From Enterobacter soli ATCC BAA-2102 (lineage in GTDB: Bacteria; Pseudomonadota; Gammaproteobacteria; Enterobacterales; Enterobacteriaceae), in assembly GCF_001654845.1 (NCBI RefSeq), contig NZ_LXES01000014.1:1-64000 (forward strand): 64,000 bases of DNA. Reading direction: 5' to 3'. Numbering within the stretch: the stretch's first letter is position 1; each line of letters opens with the position of its first letter. Made by a program: the position numbers and the translations under genes. Positions 12,366 through 26,580 of this stretch are shown here, one piece after another. The notes beneath the pieces were generated by a model. That model saw only the letters and a program-made list of their open reading frames with translations, ran no database searches and was not told the origin of the DNA.

Positions 12366-12367
12366 GT

Positions 12368-12916
12368 TTACGCTTTATCACTCGACGAGGGGGATGATTC
12401 GGAAACAGACGCAGCGGCTTTAGCTTCGGTCGCCGCAGCCTTAACAACGGGCTCATCCGGCTGCACCTGTTTTTTCACTTCGGGTTCCTGCGGCGTCTGT
12501 TCAGGTGCTGTGGCCTGATGCTCTGCGCTCGCAGGGGTCACGCCCTCTCGCTGCGCTTCGCTCTCTTTTACCACCGGGTTATGGATGGTATTTGCTTCAT
12601 CGCTCGCTTTTTCAGGATCGTTGACGCTGTAAGAGCGTTTCATGGATTCCGCGGCTTCGCGCAGTTCATCCATCGAGGCTTTGAGCTCTGGCGTCAGGTT
12701 ATCCATGCTCGCCTTCTCAACCTTTTTCAGGCTGTCCTGAAACTCCTGAAGCTTAAGCTCCTGCGCCAGTTCGTTCTGTACCGTGGTAGCCAGCGATCGA
12801 AGCGCACGCACCCAACCCGCAACAGTTTTTACCGCAACGGGTAAACGCTGCGGGCCCAGCACAATCAGGCCAATCACAAAGACCAGCAGCAGTTCACCAA
12901 AACCAATGTCGAACAC
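12368..12916 (-). CDS. tatB: Sec-independent translocase subunit TatB
   Basis: TatB contacts the twin-arginine signal peptide with TatC. The protein starts with the single transmembrane helix [20 protein letters not shown], then the GP hinge ([12 protein letters not shown]), a long amphipathic helix, and a low-complexity Ala/Glu/Pro tail typical of TatB. It has 182 residues against 171 in E. coli, the difference being in the tail. It is separated by 3 bp from tatA. Confidence 0.96.
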   Translation of the reverse strand: MFDIGFGELLLVFVIGLIVLGPQRLPVAVKTVAGWVRALRSLATTVQNELAQELKLQEFQDSLKKVEKASMDNLTPELKASMDELREAAESMKRSYSVNDPEKASDEANTIHNPVVKESEAQREGVTPASAEHQATAPEQTPQEPEVKKQVQPDEPVVKAAATEAKAAASVSESSPSSSDKA

Positions 12917-12919
12917 GAA

Positions 12920-13174
12920 TTACACCTGCTCTTTATCGTGGCGTTTAGCGTCTTCCTTTTTGGCTTCATCTTGCTTGTCGGCAATGGATTTAGCAGTAAA
13001 ATCAGCGTCCTGGCTGGATTTTTCCTGCTTATTTTCATCATCACTCATCGCTTTCTTGAAGCCTTTGATGGACGCGCCGAGGTCGGAACCGATGGAACCG
13101 AGCTTTTTGGTGCCAAACAGCAGCACGACGATGACGGCAATGATCAACAATTGCCAGATACTGATACCACCCAT
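12920..13174 (-). CDS. tatA: Sec-independent translocase subunit TatA
   Basis: TatA is the pore-forming or membrane-thinning Tat component. The 84 residues comprise an N-terminal membrane helix ([18 protein letters not shown]), the conserved [14 protein letters not shown] hinge/amphipathic helix, and a charged tail ending [11 protein letters not shown]. It is the first gene of tatABC, 76 bp downstream of ubiB on the same strand. Confidence 0.96.
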   Translation of the reverse strand: MGGISIWQLLIIAVIVVLLFGTKKLGSIGSDLGASIKGFKKAMSDDENKQEKSSQDADFTAKSIADKQDEAKKEDAKRHDKEQV

Positions 13175-13250
13175 ACATGTTCCTCAGTGATAGATGATTA
13201 ATTAATCAGGTCGCATTATACGTATGCGACCCGGCGATAGCGACGCAAAT

Positions 13251-15493
<2,243 letters not shown>

Positions 15494-15506
15494 GGGACAC
15501 CTCCAC

Positions 15507-16262
15507 TCAGAACTTATAACCGCGATGCAGCGCGACGACACCCGCCGTCATGTTGAAGTACTCAACGTTTTCAAACTCAGCATCCTGCATCATCGCTTTT
15601 AAGGTGTCCTGATCCGGGTGCATGCGGATAGATTCCGCCAGATAGCGATAGCTTTCCGCATCGTTTGCCACCAGCTCACCAATGCGCGGCAGCACGTGGA
15701 ACGAATAGGCATCATAAGCTTTGCTCAGCGGCTCGATAATCGGTTTGGAGAACTCGAGCACCAGCAGACGGCCACCCGGCTTCAGCACGCGGTACATGGA
15801 ACGCAGCGCTTTGTCTTTATCAGTGACATTACGCAGGCCAAACGAGATGGTGATGCAGTCAAAAGTGTTGTCCGGGAACGGCAGCGCTTCGGCGTTTGCC
15901 TGTACATATTCAACGTTACCCACAACGCCGATGTTACGCAGCTTCTCACGTCCCATTTTCAGCATTGAGTCGTTAATATCTGCCAGCACCACGCGACCGG
16001 TTTCGCCAACCAGACGTGAAAACTTCGCCGTCAGATCGCCTGTGCCACCCGCTAAATCGAGTACCGTTTGCCCACGACGCACACCGCTACAGTCAATGGT
16101 GAAGCGCTTCCACAAGCGATGAATGCCGAATGACATCAAGTCATTCATCACATCGTACTTCGCCGCCACGGAATGAAATACGTGGGCCACCATGTCAGCC
16201 TTCTGCGCTTTAGCAACAGTCTGAAAGCCAAAGTGCGTCGTGTCTTGTGAATCGTCAACCAT
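15507..16262 (-). CDS. ubiE: Ubiquinone/menaquinone C-methyltransferase UbiE
   Basis: UbiE is the SAM-dependent C-methyltransferase that converts demethylmenaquinone to menaquinone and methylates the benzoquinol intermediate of ubiquinone. The 251 residues equal E. coli's. SAM motif I is [15 protein letters not shown] (about 67-81). [10 protein letters not shown] and [20 protein letters not shown] follow. It heads ubiE-ubiJ-ubiB, 13 bp before ubiJ, and lies 96 bp downstream of rmuC. Confidence 0.97.
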   Translation of the reverse strand: MVDDSQDTTHFGFQTVAKAQKADMVAHVFHSVAAKYDVMNDLMSFGIHRLWKRFTIDCSGVRRGQTVLDLAGGTGDLTAKFSRLVGETGRVVLADINDSMLKMGREKLRNIGVVGNVEYVQANAEALPFPDNTFDCITISFGLRNVTDKDKALRSMYRVLKPGGRLLVLEFSKPIIEPLSKAYDAYSFHVLPRIGELVANDAESYRYLAESIRMHPDQDTLKAMMQDAEFENVEYFNMTAGVVALHRGYKF

Positions 16263-16358
16263 CTCAGAGCCTGCTTATCAGTCAAATGTCCGTGAAGTGT
16301 AACAGATTGGGCGCGTTTGCCCTACGGTTCAACCACCGTGAAAGAAACGATTCGGCGG

Positions 16359-17786
16359 TTAGGAAGGTGATAAATCCGCGGCTAAATCGTTGTCTTCGCT
16401 GTCTGTATTTTGCTCACCTGCCTCTTCCCGCAGGCGATATTCCTCATCCTGAGCGGTAGCCTGTTCGACCATTTCAGGATTAATCTCGCGTTTAACCTCC
16501 ACCCCCAGGCTACGGAATGCCTCTGCTTGCGCCAGCAGGTTGCCGCGCCCGGAAGAGAGCTTTTTCATCGCCTGGCGGTAGTTATCCTGCGCGCGATCGA
16601 GGCTTTGCCCAACGGAGGACATATCGTCCACAAACAGGCGCATTTTGTCATACAGCTTGCTGGCGCGATCGGCAATCTGCTGTGCGTTACGGCTTTGGTG
16701 CTCGTAACGCCAGAGGTTTGCAATCGTCCGCAGCGCCACCAGCAGCGTCGTGGGGCTCACCAGCATAATGTTATTTTTCAGTGCTTCGGTTATCAGTTCG
16801 GGCTGTCTGTCGAGCGCCAGCAGGAATGCGGGCTCCACCGGAATAAACATCAGCACGTAATCCAGGGAGCGTAACCCCGGTAGCTGCTGATAGTCTTTGC
16901 GGCCCAGCAGACGAATGTGGTTACGGACAGAGGCGATATGCTCTTGTAGAGCAGACTCACGGATGTCATCGTCCTCGGCATTGAAGTAGCGTTCGTACGC
17001 CACCAGCGTCATTTTGGCGTCGATAACGACGTCTTTGCCCTGCGGCAGGCGCACAATGACATCAGGCTGCATCCGCGAGCGGGCATCGTTTTCGATGCTG
17101 ACCTGCGTTTCATACTCGTACCCTTCACGCAGGCCAGAGGCCTCCAGCACGCGGGTGAGTACCACTTCACCCCAGTTGCCCTGCGCTTTGTTGTCGCCTT
17201 TAAGCGCGCGCGTCAGGTTAACCGCCTCTTGCGCCATCTGCGCGTTCAGTTGCTGGAGATTACGAATTTCATGCGCCAGGGTATGGCGTTCGCGCGCCTC
17301 CTGACCAAAGCTGTCCTGCACCTGGCGACGAAAACCGTCCAGTTGTTCACGCAGCGGTGTGAGCAGGCTGTTCAGGCTCTGGCGGTTTTGTTCGTCAACA
17401 CGGCGGTTGCTGTGCTCAAAAATGCGGTTCGCCAGGTTTTCGAACTGTTCACTCAGGCGCTGCTCGCTGTTGATCATCTGGCGGATTTTATCTTCCGCAT
17501 GGAGCTGGGTCGATTCAAGACGGGTGGTGACTTCGCGCAGATCGGCTTCCAGCGAGGTGTTGATGTCGCGCAGATTGCGCAGTTCGTTATTGAGCAGCTC
17601 GCACTCGTCGCGCCAGTGCCCGCTCTGGGTAAGCTGTTGTTTCGCGGCACTGAGCTCAGCGACCATCTCTTCGCGTTCTGCCAGCTGATCGGCCTTATGC
17701 TGCGCGTGCTGATAGCTGGAGATAAGCCAGCCTATTCCCACGCCCACCAGCGCAATCACCGCATAAATCAGGATTGAGATATCCAC
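16359..17786 (-). CDS. rmuC: DNA recombination protein RmuC
   Basis: RmuC limits inversion between short inverted repeats. Its exact biochemical activity is unclear, although the core has a restriction-endonuclease-like fold. The 475-residue protein has an N-terminal membrane helix (ILIYAVIALVGVGIGWLIS), about 150 residues of coiled coil, and the conserved RmuC domain (NWGEVVLTRVLEASGLREG; VVIDAKMTLVAYERYF; FIPVEPAFLLAL). The C-terminal tail is acidic. The start codon gives the expected N-terminus MDISI. Confidence 0.95.
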   Translation of the reverse strand: MDISILIYAVIALVGVGIGWLISSYQHAQHKADQLAEREEMVAELSAAKQQLTQSGHWRDECELLNNELRNLRDINTSLEADLREVTTRLESTQLHAEDKIRQMINSEQRLSEQFENLANRIFEHSNRRVDEQNRQSLNSLLTPLREQLDGFRRQVQDSFGQEARERHTLAHEIRNLQQLNAQMAQEAVNLTRALKGDNKAQGNWGEVVLTRVLEASGLREGYEYETQVSIENDARSRMQPDVIVRLPQGKDVVIDAKMTLVAYERYFNAEDDDIRESALQEHIASVRNHIRLLGRKDYQQLPGLRSLDYVLMFIPVEPAFLLALDRQPELITEALKNNIMLVSPTTLLVALRTIANLWRYEHQSRNAQQIADRASKLYDKMRLFVDDMSSVGQSLDRAQDNYRQAMKKLSSGRGNLLAQAEAFRSLGVEVKREINPEMVEQATAQDEEYRLREEAGEQNTDSEDNDLAADLSPS

Positions 17787-17880
17787 AATGCCCCCTGCAT
17801 CAACGTTTTACCCGCACAAAATAGAATTGTGCTGTATAAACGTCCAGTTTGAAAGGCTTTTCCTGCGAGGCGCTACGCAA

Positions 17881-17906
17881 AAAAGAAAAGGCCGAACGAG
17901 TCGGCC
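17881..17906 (-). terminator. Intrinsic terminator of udp
   Basis: GGCCGA (17890-17895) and TCGGCC (17901-17906) form a stem. On the minus strand it is followed by a T-rich tract (17889-17881), 20 bp past the udp stop. The plus-strand side has only TTTT, so it is weaker in that direction. Confidence 0.85.
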
Positions 17907-17926
17907 TTTTATCGAAGAACAGAGGA

Positions 17927-18688
17927 CTAGATCAGGCGGCGAGCCGCTTCAACCACAATTTTCACCGCATGGCTTTCGGTCTGCTTCATGGTTTCAGCGT
18001 TCGGGATCTCCTGCTGAGTACGGTTAACGATAACACCCGCCACCATACCGGCACGCAGACCCTGGCTTGCGCACATGGTCAGCAACGTTGCAGATTCCAT
18101 TTCGTAGTTCATCACGCCCATAGACTGCCACTCTTCCATTGAGCCTTTGAAGCGGCTCACTACGCGACCAGAGAAGGTGTCGTAACGCTCCTGGCCCGGG
18201 TAGAAGGTATCGGAAGAGGCGGTAACGCCGATGTGCGTTGTTGCGCCGACAGATTTCGCGGCTTCAACCAGCGCAGTGGTGCATTCGAAATCTGCCACTG
18301 CAGGGAATTCCATTGGCGCAAAGTGCAGGCTTGCACCGTCCAGACGCACAGATGCCGTCGTGACCAGCACGTCACCCACATTGATATGCGGCTGAATTGC
18401 ACCGGTGGTGCCGATACGCAGGAAAGTACGGATACCCAGCTGCGCCAGCTCTTCAACCGCAATAGAAGTAGACGGGCCACCGATACCGGTAGAACACACG
18501 ATCACCGCTTTACCATCCAGCTCTGCGCGCCAGGTGGTGAATTCACGATGGGATGCCAGCTTAACCGGCTTATCCATCAGCGCGGCGATCTTTTCCACAC
18601 GCTCTGGATCGCCAGGGACGATAGCGAGCGTAGCCCCTTGTAAATCGTTTTTAGTGAGGCCGAGATGAAAAACATCAGACTTAGACAT
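17927..18688 (-). CDS. udp: Uridine phosphorylase Udp
   Basis: Udp cleaves uridine and phosphate to uracil and ribose-1-phosphate in pyrimidine nucleoside salvage. The 253 residues match the hexameric NP-I family enzyme. Phosphate-binding [13 protein letters not shown] (about 25) and [19 protein letters not shown] are present, and the nucleoside-binding [14 protein letters not shown] lies near residue 195. The gene has its own upstream control region with two CRP-like sites, and a terminator downstream. Confidence 0.97.
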   Translation of the reverse strand: MSKSDVFHLGLTKNDLQGATLAIVPGDPERVEKIAALMDKPVKLASHREFTTWRAELDGKAVIVCSTGIGGPSTSIAVEELAQLGIRTFLRIGTTGAIQPHINVGDVLVTTASVRLDGASLHFAPMEFPAVADFECTTALVEAAKSVGATTHIGVTASSDTFYPGQERYDTFSGRVVSRFKGSMEEWQSMGVMNYEMESATLLTMCASQGLRAGMVAGVIVNRTQQEIPNAETMKQTESHAVKIVVEAARRLI

Positions 18689-18733
18689 AGGTGACTCCTC
18701 TGTGGGTCGGTTTGTCAGAAGAAGTAAAACGGT

Positions 18734-18830
18734 ACTTTACAGAAGCAGTGTGCGTAATTTCGTGACGAATCTCACCATGAATGAAAATGATTGCAGTTAA
18801 TTTCCATAAATAAGTGATCAACATCACATT
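18734..18830 (-). promoter_or_regulatory. udp control region: -10 element and two CRP-like sites (CRP/CytR arrangement)
   Basis: Reading leftward toward udp, a CRP-like site AAGTGATCAACATCACATT lies at 18812-18830 and a second, CGTGACGAATCTCACC, at 18761-18776. Their centres are about 53 bp apart. The proximal one sits about 41 bp upstream of the start predicted from the -10 TAAAGT (18739-18734). Tandem CRP sites near -41 and -93 are the hallmark of CytR-regulated promoters such as E. coli udp. CytR binding itself is inferred. Confidence 0.75.
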
Positions 18831-18947
18831 AACAATGTTATACCGTGGTGTGTTGCACAAAAGATAGACCGTTTAAGGCACTGTGGGTTGTTAACCTTGT
18901 GACTATATTTACCTTTGCGCTAACTCAACATTGGTACGGAGAATGCC

Positions 18948-19754
18948 ATGACTGAAAAAACCGGTTTTGCACCTGCTGCTGCCCCTCATGCTTCAACCAT
19001 CGTCACGACTCCAGAAGAAGCCATTAGTGCAGGAGAGACATCCATTCCCTCACAGGGGGATAACATGCCGGCTTACCATGCGCGCCCGAAATCGGCCGAT
19101 GGCGCTCTGCCGGTCGTGATTGTGATACAAGAAATTTTCGGCGTACATGAGCATATTCGCGATGTGTGCCGTCGACTGGCGCTGGAAGGTTATCTGGCTA
19201 TCGCGCCAGAGCTCTATTTCCGCCAGGGCGATCCGAATGACTACAGCGATATCCCGACGCTGTTCACGAATCTGGTCAGCAAAGTCCCGGACGCACAAGT
19301 GCTGGCGGACCTGGACCATGTCGCCAGCTGGGCGGCGCGTAACGGCGGCGACCCGCATCGGTTGATGGTGACCGGTTTCTGCTGGGGCGGCCGCATCAGC
19401 TGGCTGTACGCCGCGCATAATCCGCAGCTCAAGGCTGCCGTGGCGTGGTACGGCAAGCTGGTCGGCGAAAAAACGCTGAACTCACCTAAGCAGCCGCTGG
19501 ATATCGCCGTGGATCTTAACGCCCCCGTGCTGGGTTTGTACGGCGGCCAGGATACCGGCATTCCGCTCGATACCGTAGAAACCATGCGCCAGGCACTGCG
19601 GGCGGCAAATGCGAAGGCGGAAATCGTGGTTTATCCCGATGCAGGACATGCCTTTAACGCAGATTATCGGCCAAGCTATCACGAAGAATCCGCTAAAGAT
19701 GGCTGGCAACGAATGCTGGCCTGGTTCCGCCTATACGGTACTAAAAAGGGTTAA
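18948..19754 (+). CDS. ysgA: Dienelactone hydrolase family protein YsgA
   Basis: This 268-residue alpha/beta hydrolase matches the E. coli YsgA/dienelactone hydrolase family. The catalytic triad is readable: Cys in VTGFCWGGRI (about 144), Asp in LGLYGGQDTGI, and His in VYPDAGHAFNADYR. An N-terminal extension of about 45 residues precedes VVIVIQEIFGVHEHIRD. No signal peptide is seen. The natural substrate is not known. It is divergent from udp, and in E. coli its 3' end faces metE directly. Here a beta-glucoside cassette lies between them. Confidence 0.9.
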   Translation: MTEKTGFAPAAAPHASTIVTTPEEAISAGETSIPSQGDNMPAYHARPKSADGALPVVIVIQEIFGVHEHIRDVCRRLALEGYLAIAPELYFRQGDPNDYSDIPTLFTNLVSKVPDAQVLADLDHVASWAARNGGDPHRLMVTGFCWGGRISWLYAAHNPQLKAAVAWYGKLVGEKTLNSPKQPLDIAVDLNAPVLGLYGGQDTGIPLDTVETMRQALRAANAKAEIVVYPDAGHAFNADYRPSYHEESAKDGWQRMLAWFRLYGTKKG

Positions 19755-19791
19755 GCGGCTCACAATTTGGTGCATGAAGCGCCTGTGTTGT

Positions 19792-19821
19792 TTGACTTTT
19801 AAACACAATCTGGACGATATA
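19792..19821 (+). promoter_or_regulatory. Candidate promoter of the beta-glucoside cassette
   Basis: TTGACT (19792-19797) and GATATA (19816-19821) have 18 bp spacing, placing the transcript start just before the RAT sequence. I see no convincing CRP site upstream. The promoter is flanked by inverted repeats (CGCCTGTG at 19780-19787 and CACAGGCG at 19827-19834). Confidence 0.55.
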
Positions 19822-19830
19822 CAAAGCACA

Positions 19831-19860
19831 GGCGTGTAACTACGAGCCGTAGGCAAGACC
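19831..19860 (+). promoter_or_regulatory. RAT (ribonucleic antiterminator) sequence for a BglG/LicT-type protein
   Basis: The 30-base element starts GGCGTGTAACTACG and ends with the near-invariant GGCAAGACC, like sacB/bgl-type RATs. CTACG (19840-19844) pairs with CGTAG (19848-19852), and GG/CC close the base, leaving the two asymmetric internal loops typical of RATs. Its last four bases are the first bases of the terminator stem. RAT and terminator are therefore mutually exclusive. Confidence 0.88.
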
Positions 19861-19910
19861 TGAAGCCCTTCTCCTCTTTCGAGTGGAGAAGGGCTTCAGG
19901 TCTTTTTTTT
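19857..19910 (+). terminator. Leader intrinsic terminator controlled by antitermination
   Basis: A perfect 18-bp stem (19857-19874 with 19885-19902), a 10-base loop and eight T residues (19903-19910) lie 23 bp before the PTS gene start. The 5' arm overlaps the RAT. Binding of an unphosphorylated BglG-type protein would block the terminator. Confidence 0.93.
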
Positions 19911-19933
19911 GCTCTGGAGACAGGGGCCAGAAC

Positions 19934-23208
<3,275 letters not shown>

Positions 23209-23231
23209 CCGACCCGGCCGCAGGAATAACC

Positions 23232-24068
23232 GTGATAACGATAAAAAAATCGCTTAATAACAGTATGCTGCTGGTCGACAACGACCAGCGGGAGATGATC
23301 CTGTTCGGTAAGGGGATCGGCTTTGGCGCAAAACCCGGCACCAACATCGATCTCGCACAGGTAGAGAAAGTTTTCCTGCCGCTGAGCGACCTCAAATCCC
23401 GCCATTTTTTATCGTTGACGGACACCATTCCTGCGGCGTTCTTCGATATCAGCCACGACATTCTTACCCTGGCACGCAGTCAGTGCGGGGACAGGCTCAA
23501 TTCGGTGCTGCTCTTCACGCTCGCAGAACACCTGCACTTTGCCGTGGAGCGCAGCCGCAGCGGGCAACTCATCCATAATAAGCTCAGTTGGGAAGTGAAG
23601 CGCTACTACCCCCAGGAGTACGGCGTGGGGTTGCTGGCGCGGGCGCAGGTGAACAGTAAGTTTGACGTTGAGCTACCGGAAGACGAAGCAGTGAATATCG
23701 CCTTTCATCTGATCAACGCCAGCAGTCAGGATGATGACAGCAGCGCCCACCAGCAGGTTGAGCTGGTGAACCGTATTGCCGAAATCGTGCGCTATAAACT
23801 CGGCAAGGCCATTGATACGCAGTCAGTGAACTACATGCGCTTTATTACTCATCTGCGTTACTTTGCAGAGCGGGTGCTGGCGGGGAAGATTGCGCTGAGT
23901 GAAACCGAGGATTTTTATCAGGAGCTGATGCGCCACCGCCCGGATGCGATGACCGTGGCGTGGGTGATCCGCGACTATGTGCAGGATAAATATCAGCTCA
24001 CCTTACCGAAAGATGAGCTGACATGGTTAAGCATTCATATTAGCCGCCTGATGGATGGGGTGGCGTAA
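23232..24068 (+). CDS. BglG/LicT-family transcriptional antiterminator
   Basis: This 278-residue protein is predicted to bind the RAT upstream of its own operon. Residues 1-55 are the RNA-binding CAT domain (IKKSLNNSMLLVDNDQREMI, LFGKGIGFGAKPG). PRD1 has a conserved His in LAEHLHFAVERSR and another in NIAFHLINAS. PRD2 has MRFITHLRYFAERV and WLSIHISRL. PTS phosphorylation of these His residues controls activity in the family. The start is GTG at 23232 behind AGGA. The gene is last in the operon, unlike E. coli bglGFB, and ends 14 bp from the metE stop. Confidence 0.92.
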   Translation: MITIKKSLNNSMLLVDNDQREMILFGKGIGFGAKPGTNIDLAQVEKVFLPLSDLKSRHFLSLTDTIPAAFFDISHDILTLARSQCGDRLNSVLLFTLAEHLHFAVERSRSGQLIHNKLSWEVKRYYPQEYGVGLLARAQVNSKFDVELPEDEAVNIAFHLINASSQDDDSSAHQQVELVNRIAEIVRYKLGKAIDTQSVNYMRFITHLRYFAERVLAGKIALSETEDFYQELMRHRPDAMTVAWVIRDYVQDKYQLTLPKDELTWLSIHISRLMDGVA

Positions 24069-24082
24069 AACGTGCGCAGGAG

Positions 24083-26344
24083 TTAACCCTGACGCAGGTT
24101 CTGCGCCGCCTTCACCATGTTCGCCAGAGCGGCGCGGGTTTCTGGCCAGCCGCGGGTTTTCAGGCCGCAGTCCGGGTTTACCCACAGACGCTCTGCCGGG
24201 ATACGCTGCGCGGCTTTCTGCAACAGCGCTTCAATCCATTCCACGCTCGGTACGTTAGGGGAGTGAATGTCGTAAACACCCGGCCCGATTTCGTTCGGGT
24301 ATTCAAACTCCTCGAAGGACTCCAGCAGTTCCATGTCTGAACGTGACGTCTCAATAGTGATCACATCGGCGTCCAGCGCGGCGATGGAATCCATGATGTC
24401 GTTAAATTCGCAGTAACACATGTGTGTGTGGATCTGGGTGTCGTCCTTTGCGACGGCAGCGTTGATGCGAAACGCCTCTACGCCCCACGCCAGATAGGCA
24501 TCCCAGTCGCTGCGACGTAGCGGTAAACCTTCACGCAGAGCCGGTTCGTCGATCTGGATAATGCCAATGCCTGCCGCTTCCAGGTCCGCCACTTCATCAC
24601 GCAGCGCCAGCGCAATCTGCTTCGCGATAGTTTCACGGGTCACGTCTTCACGCGGGAAAGACCAGCAGAGGATCGTCACCGGGCCGGTCAACATGCCTTT
24701 GACGGGTTTGTCGGTCAGGGACTGGGCGTACTTCGCCCACTCAACGGTGATCGCTTCCGGGCGGCTGACATCGCCGATTACCACTGGCGGCTTCACGCAG
24801 CGGGAGCCGTAGCTCTGCACCCAGCCGTTCTGGGTAAAGACAAACCCGTCCAGATGCTCACCAAAGTATTCCACCATGTCGTTGCGTTCGGCTTCACCGT
24901 GTACCAGCACGTCCAGACCTAAACGTTCTTGCTCCACAATCGCCTGCTTGATGTGTTCGGCGATGCCAGTACGGTAGTTGTTCGCATCCAGGTTGCCCTT
25001 TTTGAAGTCCAGACGCAGGCCGCGGATTTCCGTGGTCTGCGGGAATGAACCGATGGTGGTTGTCGGCCATGCTGGCAGGTTAAAACGGGCACGCTGGGCT
25101 TCGGCACGCACTGCATAGGCGCTCTGACGCTGGCTGTCCTGAGCAGTGATGGCCGCAAGACGTTTTTCCACTGCCGCGTTATGCACGCGAGTCGAATGGC
25201 GGCGCGCCTGAATCGGTGCGCTCCATTCGCTAATGGCAGCCGTGTCGCCGCTGTTCAGGGCATCGAGCAACAGCGCCAGCTCTTCACATTTTTGCAGGGC
25301 GAACGCAAACCAGCTCTTCACTTCGTCATCCAGACGCGTTTCAACACTCAGGTCGATTGGGCTGTGCAGCAGTGAACAGGAAGAGGCCACCCACAGATCT
25401 CGTTTACCCACGATCGCGTTAACCTGGGCATATTTTTCCGTCAAATCAGCACGCCAGACGTTACGGCCATTCACCAGGCCAGCCGAGAGCAGCCAGTCAG
25501 CAGGCAGGCGTTTGTGCAGCTCCGCCACATCATCCTTACCGTGGACCAGATCAACGTGCAGGCCCTGTACCGGCAGCGCAGTGATAGTGTCGAGGTTCTG
25601 GGTTACCCCTTCAAAATAGGTGGTTAGCAGCAGCTTTACCTTTCCTGTGAGCGCGTCATACGCGGGTTTGAAGGCGTTCAGCCACTCCGGTGTAAGCTCC
25701 AGTACCAGCGCAGGTTCGTCGATTTGCACCCACTCGATACCGCGTTTTGCCAGCTCCGCCAGCACTTGCTGGTAAACCGGCAGGATGTCGTTCAGCAGGC
25801 TCAGGCGATCAAACTGCTCGCCTTTCACTTTACCCAGCCACAGGTAGGTGACCGGGCCAAGCAGCACAGGCTTCACCTTGTGACCCAGCGCCAGCGCTTC
25901 GTCCACTTCATCCAGCAGCTGCGTCCAGGTCAGTTTGAACTGCTGGCCTTTGACAAATTCCGGCACCATGTAGTGATAGTTCGTGTTAAACCACTTGGTC
26001 ATTTCCGCTGCTGCCGCAGGCTCACCGCTTGGCGCACGGCCACGGCCGATACGGAACAGGGTGTCGAGATCGACCGATCCATCGCTGTTCTGATGACGAG
26101 CCGGCACGTTGCCAAGCAGCAAGCTGGTAGTCAGAACATGGTCGTACCAGGCGAAATCGCCCACCGGCAGCAGGTCAATGCCCGCCTGCTTTTGCTGATC
26201 CCAGTGACGGGCGCGCAGCTCACGGCCTACGGCCAGCAGCTCTTCACGGGTGGAGTTTCCTGCCCAGTAGCTTTCTTGCGCTTTTTTCAGTTCGCGACGC
26301 AGACCAACGCGAGGGAAACCGAGTGTGTGATTGCGGATTGTCAT
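24083..26344 (-). CDS. metE: Cobalamin-independent methionine synthase MetE
   Basis: MetE transfers a methyl group from 5-methyltetrahydropteroyl-triglutamate to homocysteine in the last step of methionine synthesis. The 753 residues equal E. coli MetE. The C-terminal barrel holds the zinc ligands in [15 protein letters not shown] (His and Cys) and [13 protein letters not shown] (Cys). Folate/homocysteine-binding QIDEPAL appears in both halves ([13 protein letters not shown] and [12 protein letters not shown]), reflecting domain duplication. Control by MetJ (Met boxes upstream) and MetR (divergent gene) is expected. The leader contains an ERIC element. Confidence 0.98.
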   Translation of the reverse strand: MTIRNHTLGFPRVGLRRELKKAQESYWAGNSTREELLAVGRELRARHWDQQKQAGIDLLPVGDFAWYDHVLTTSLLLGNVPARHQNSDGSVDLDTLFRIGRGRAPSGEPAAAAEMTKWFNTNYHYMVPEFVKGQQFKLTWTQLLDEVDEALALGHKVKPVLLGPVTYLWLGKVKGEQFDRLSLLNDILPVYQQVLAELAKRGIEWVQIDEPALVLELTPEWLNAFKPAYDALTGKVKLLLTTYFEGVTQNLDTITALPVQGLHVDLVHGKDDVAELHKRLPADWLLSAGLVNGRNVWRADLTEKYAQVNAIVGKRDLWVASSCSLLHSPIDLSVETRLDDEVKSWFAFALQKCEELALLLDALNSGDTAAISEWSAPIQARRHSTRVHNAAVEKRLAAITAQDSQRQSAYAVRAEAQRARFNLPAWPTTTIGSFPQTTEIRGLRLDFKKGNLDANNYRTGIAEHIKQAIVEQERLGLDVLVHGEAERNDMVEYFGEHLDGFVFTQNGWVQSYGSRCVKPPVVIGDVSRPEAITVEWAKYAQSLTDKPVKGMLTGPVTILCWSFPREDVTRETIAKQIALALRDEVADLEAAGIGIIQIDEPALREGLPLRRSDWDAYLAWGVEAFRINAAVAKDDTQIHTHMCYCEFNDIMDSIAALDADVITIETSRSDMELLESFEEFEYPNEIGPGVYDIHSPNVPSVEWIEALLQKAAQRIPAERLWVNPDCGLKTRGWPETRAALANMVKAAQNLRQG

Positions 26345-26399
26345 GTTTTCTTCCTCTAATTAATTGTAAATCCTTTTGATTTTGAATTTAGGAAAGGCG

Positions 26400-26468
26400 G
26401 CAAGTGTGCTCATCCCCGGGAGCTTACAGGAGTAAGTGACCAGGGTGAGTAAACGCAGCCAACGCACC
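26400..26468. repeat. ERIC (IRU) element, short form, in the metE leader
   Basis: The core matches the ERIC consensus: CTCATCCCCGGGAGCTTAC (26409-26427) and GTAAGTGACCAGGGTGAG (26433-26450) form the imperfect central inverted repeat recognised by the ERIC1R and ERIC2 primers. CGCAGCCAACGCAC follows. At about 70 bp it is shorter than the 127 bp full element. It lies between the predicted metE start site and its ATG, so it would form a hairpin in the metE mRNA. Confidence 0.85.
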
Positions 26469-26488
26469 ATAAATTTAAAAGACGAAGG

Positions 26489-26494
26489 ATTTTA
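26489..26494 (-). promoter_or_regulatory. Probable metE -10 element
   Basis: TAAAAT on the minus strand directly abuts the Met boxes, with GGATGT 17 bp upstream as a poor -35 (26517-26512). This fits a promoter that needs MetR activation and is blocked by MetJ. The predicted leader is about 140 nt. Confidence 0.5.
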
Positions 26495-26517
26495 GCCGTC
26501 CAGATGTTTACACATCC
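26494..26517. promoter_or_regulatory. Three tandem Met boxes (MetJ operator)
   Basis: Consecutive 8-mers AGCCGTCC, AGATGTTT and ACACATCC approximate the AGACGTCT Met-box repeat, with two to four mismatches each. They overlap the metE promoter. MetJ-SAM repression of metE and metR at such sites is established in E. coli. Confidence 0.65.
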
Positions 26518-26580
26518 ATAATTGGCAGTTACTGTATATTCCTCAAGCGCAAAATGTTCATGCCGAAGTGAAGGACTTTC

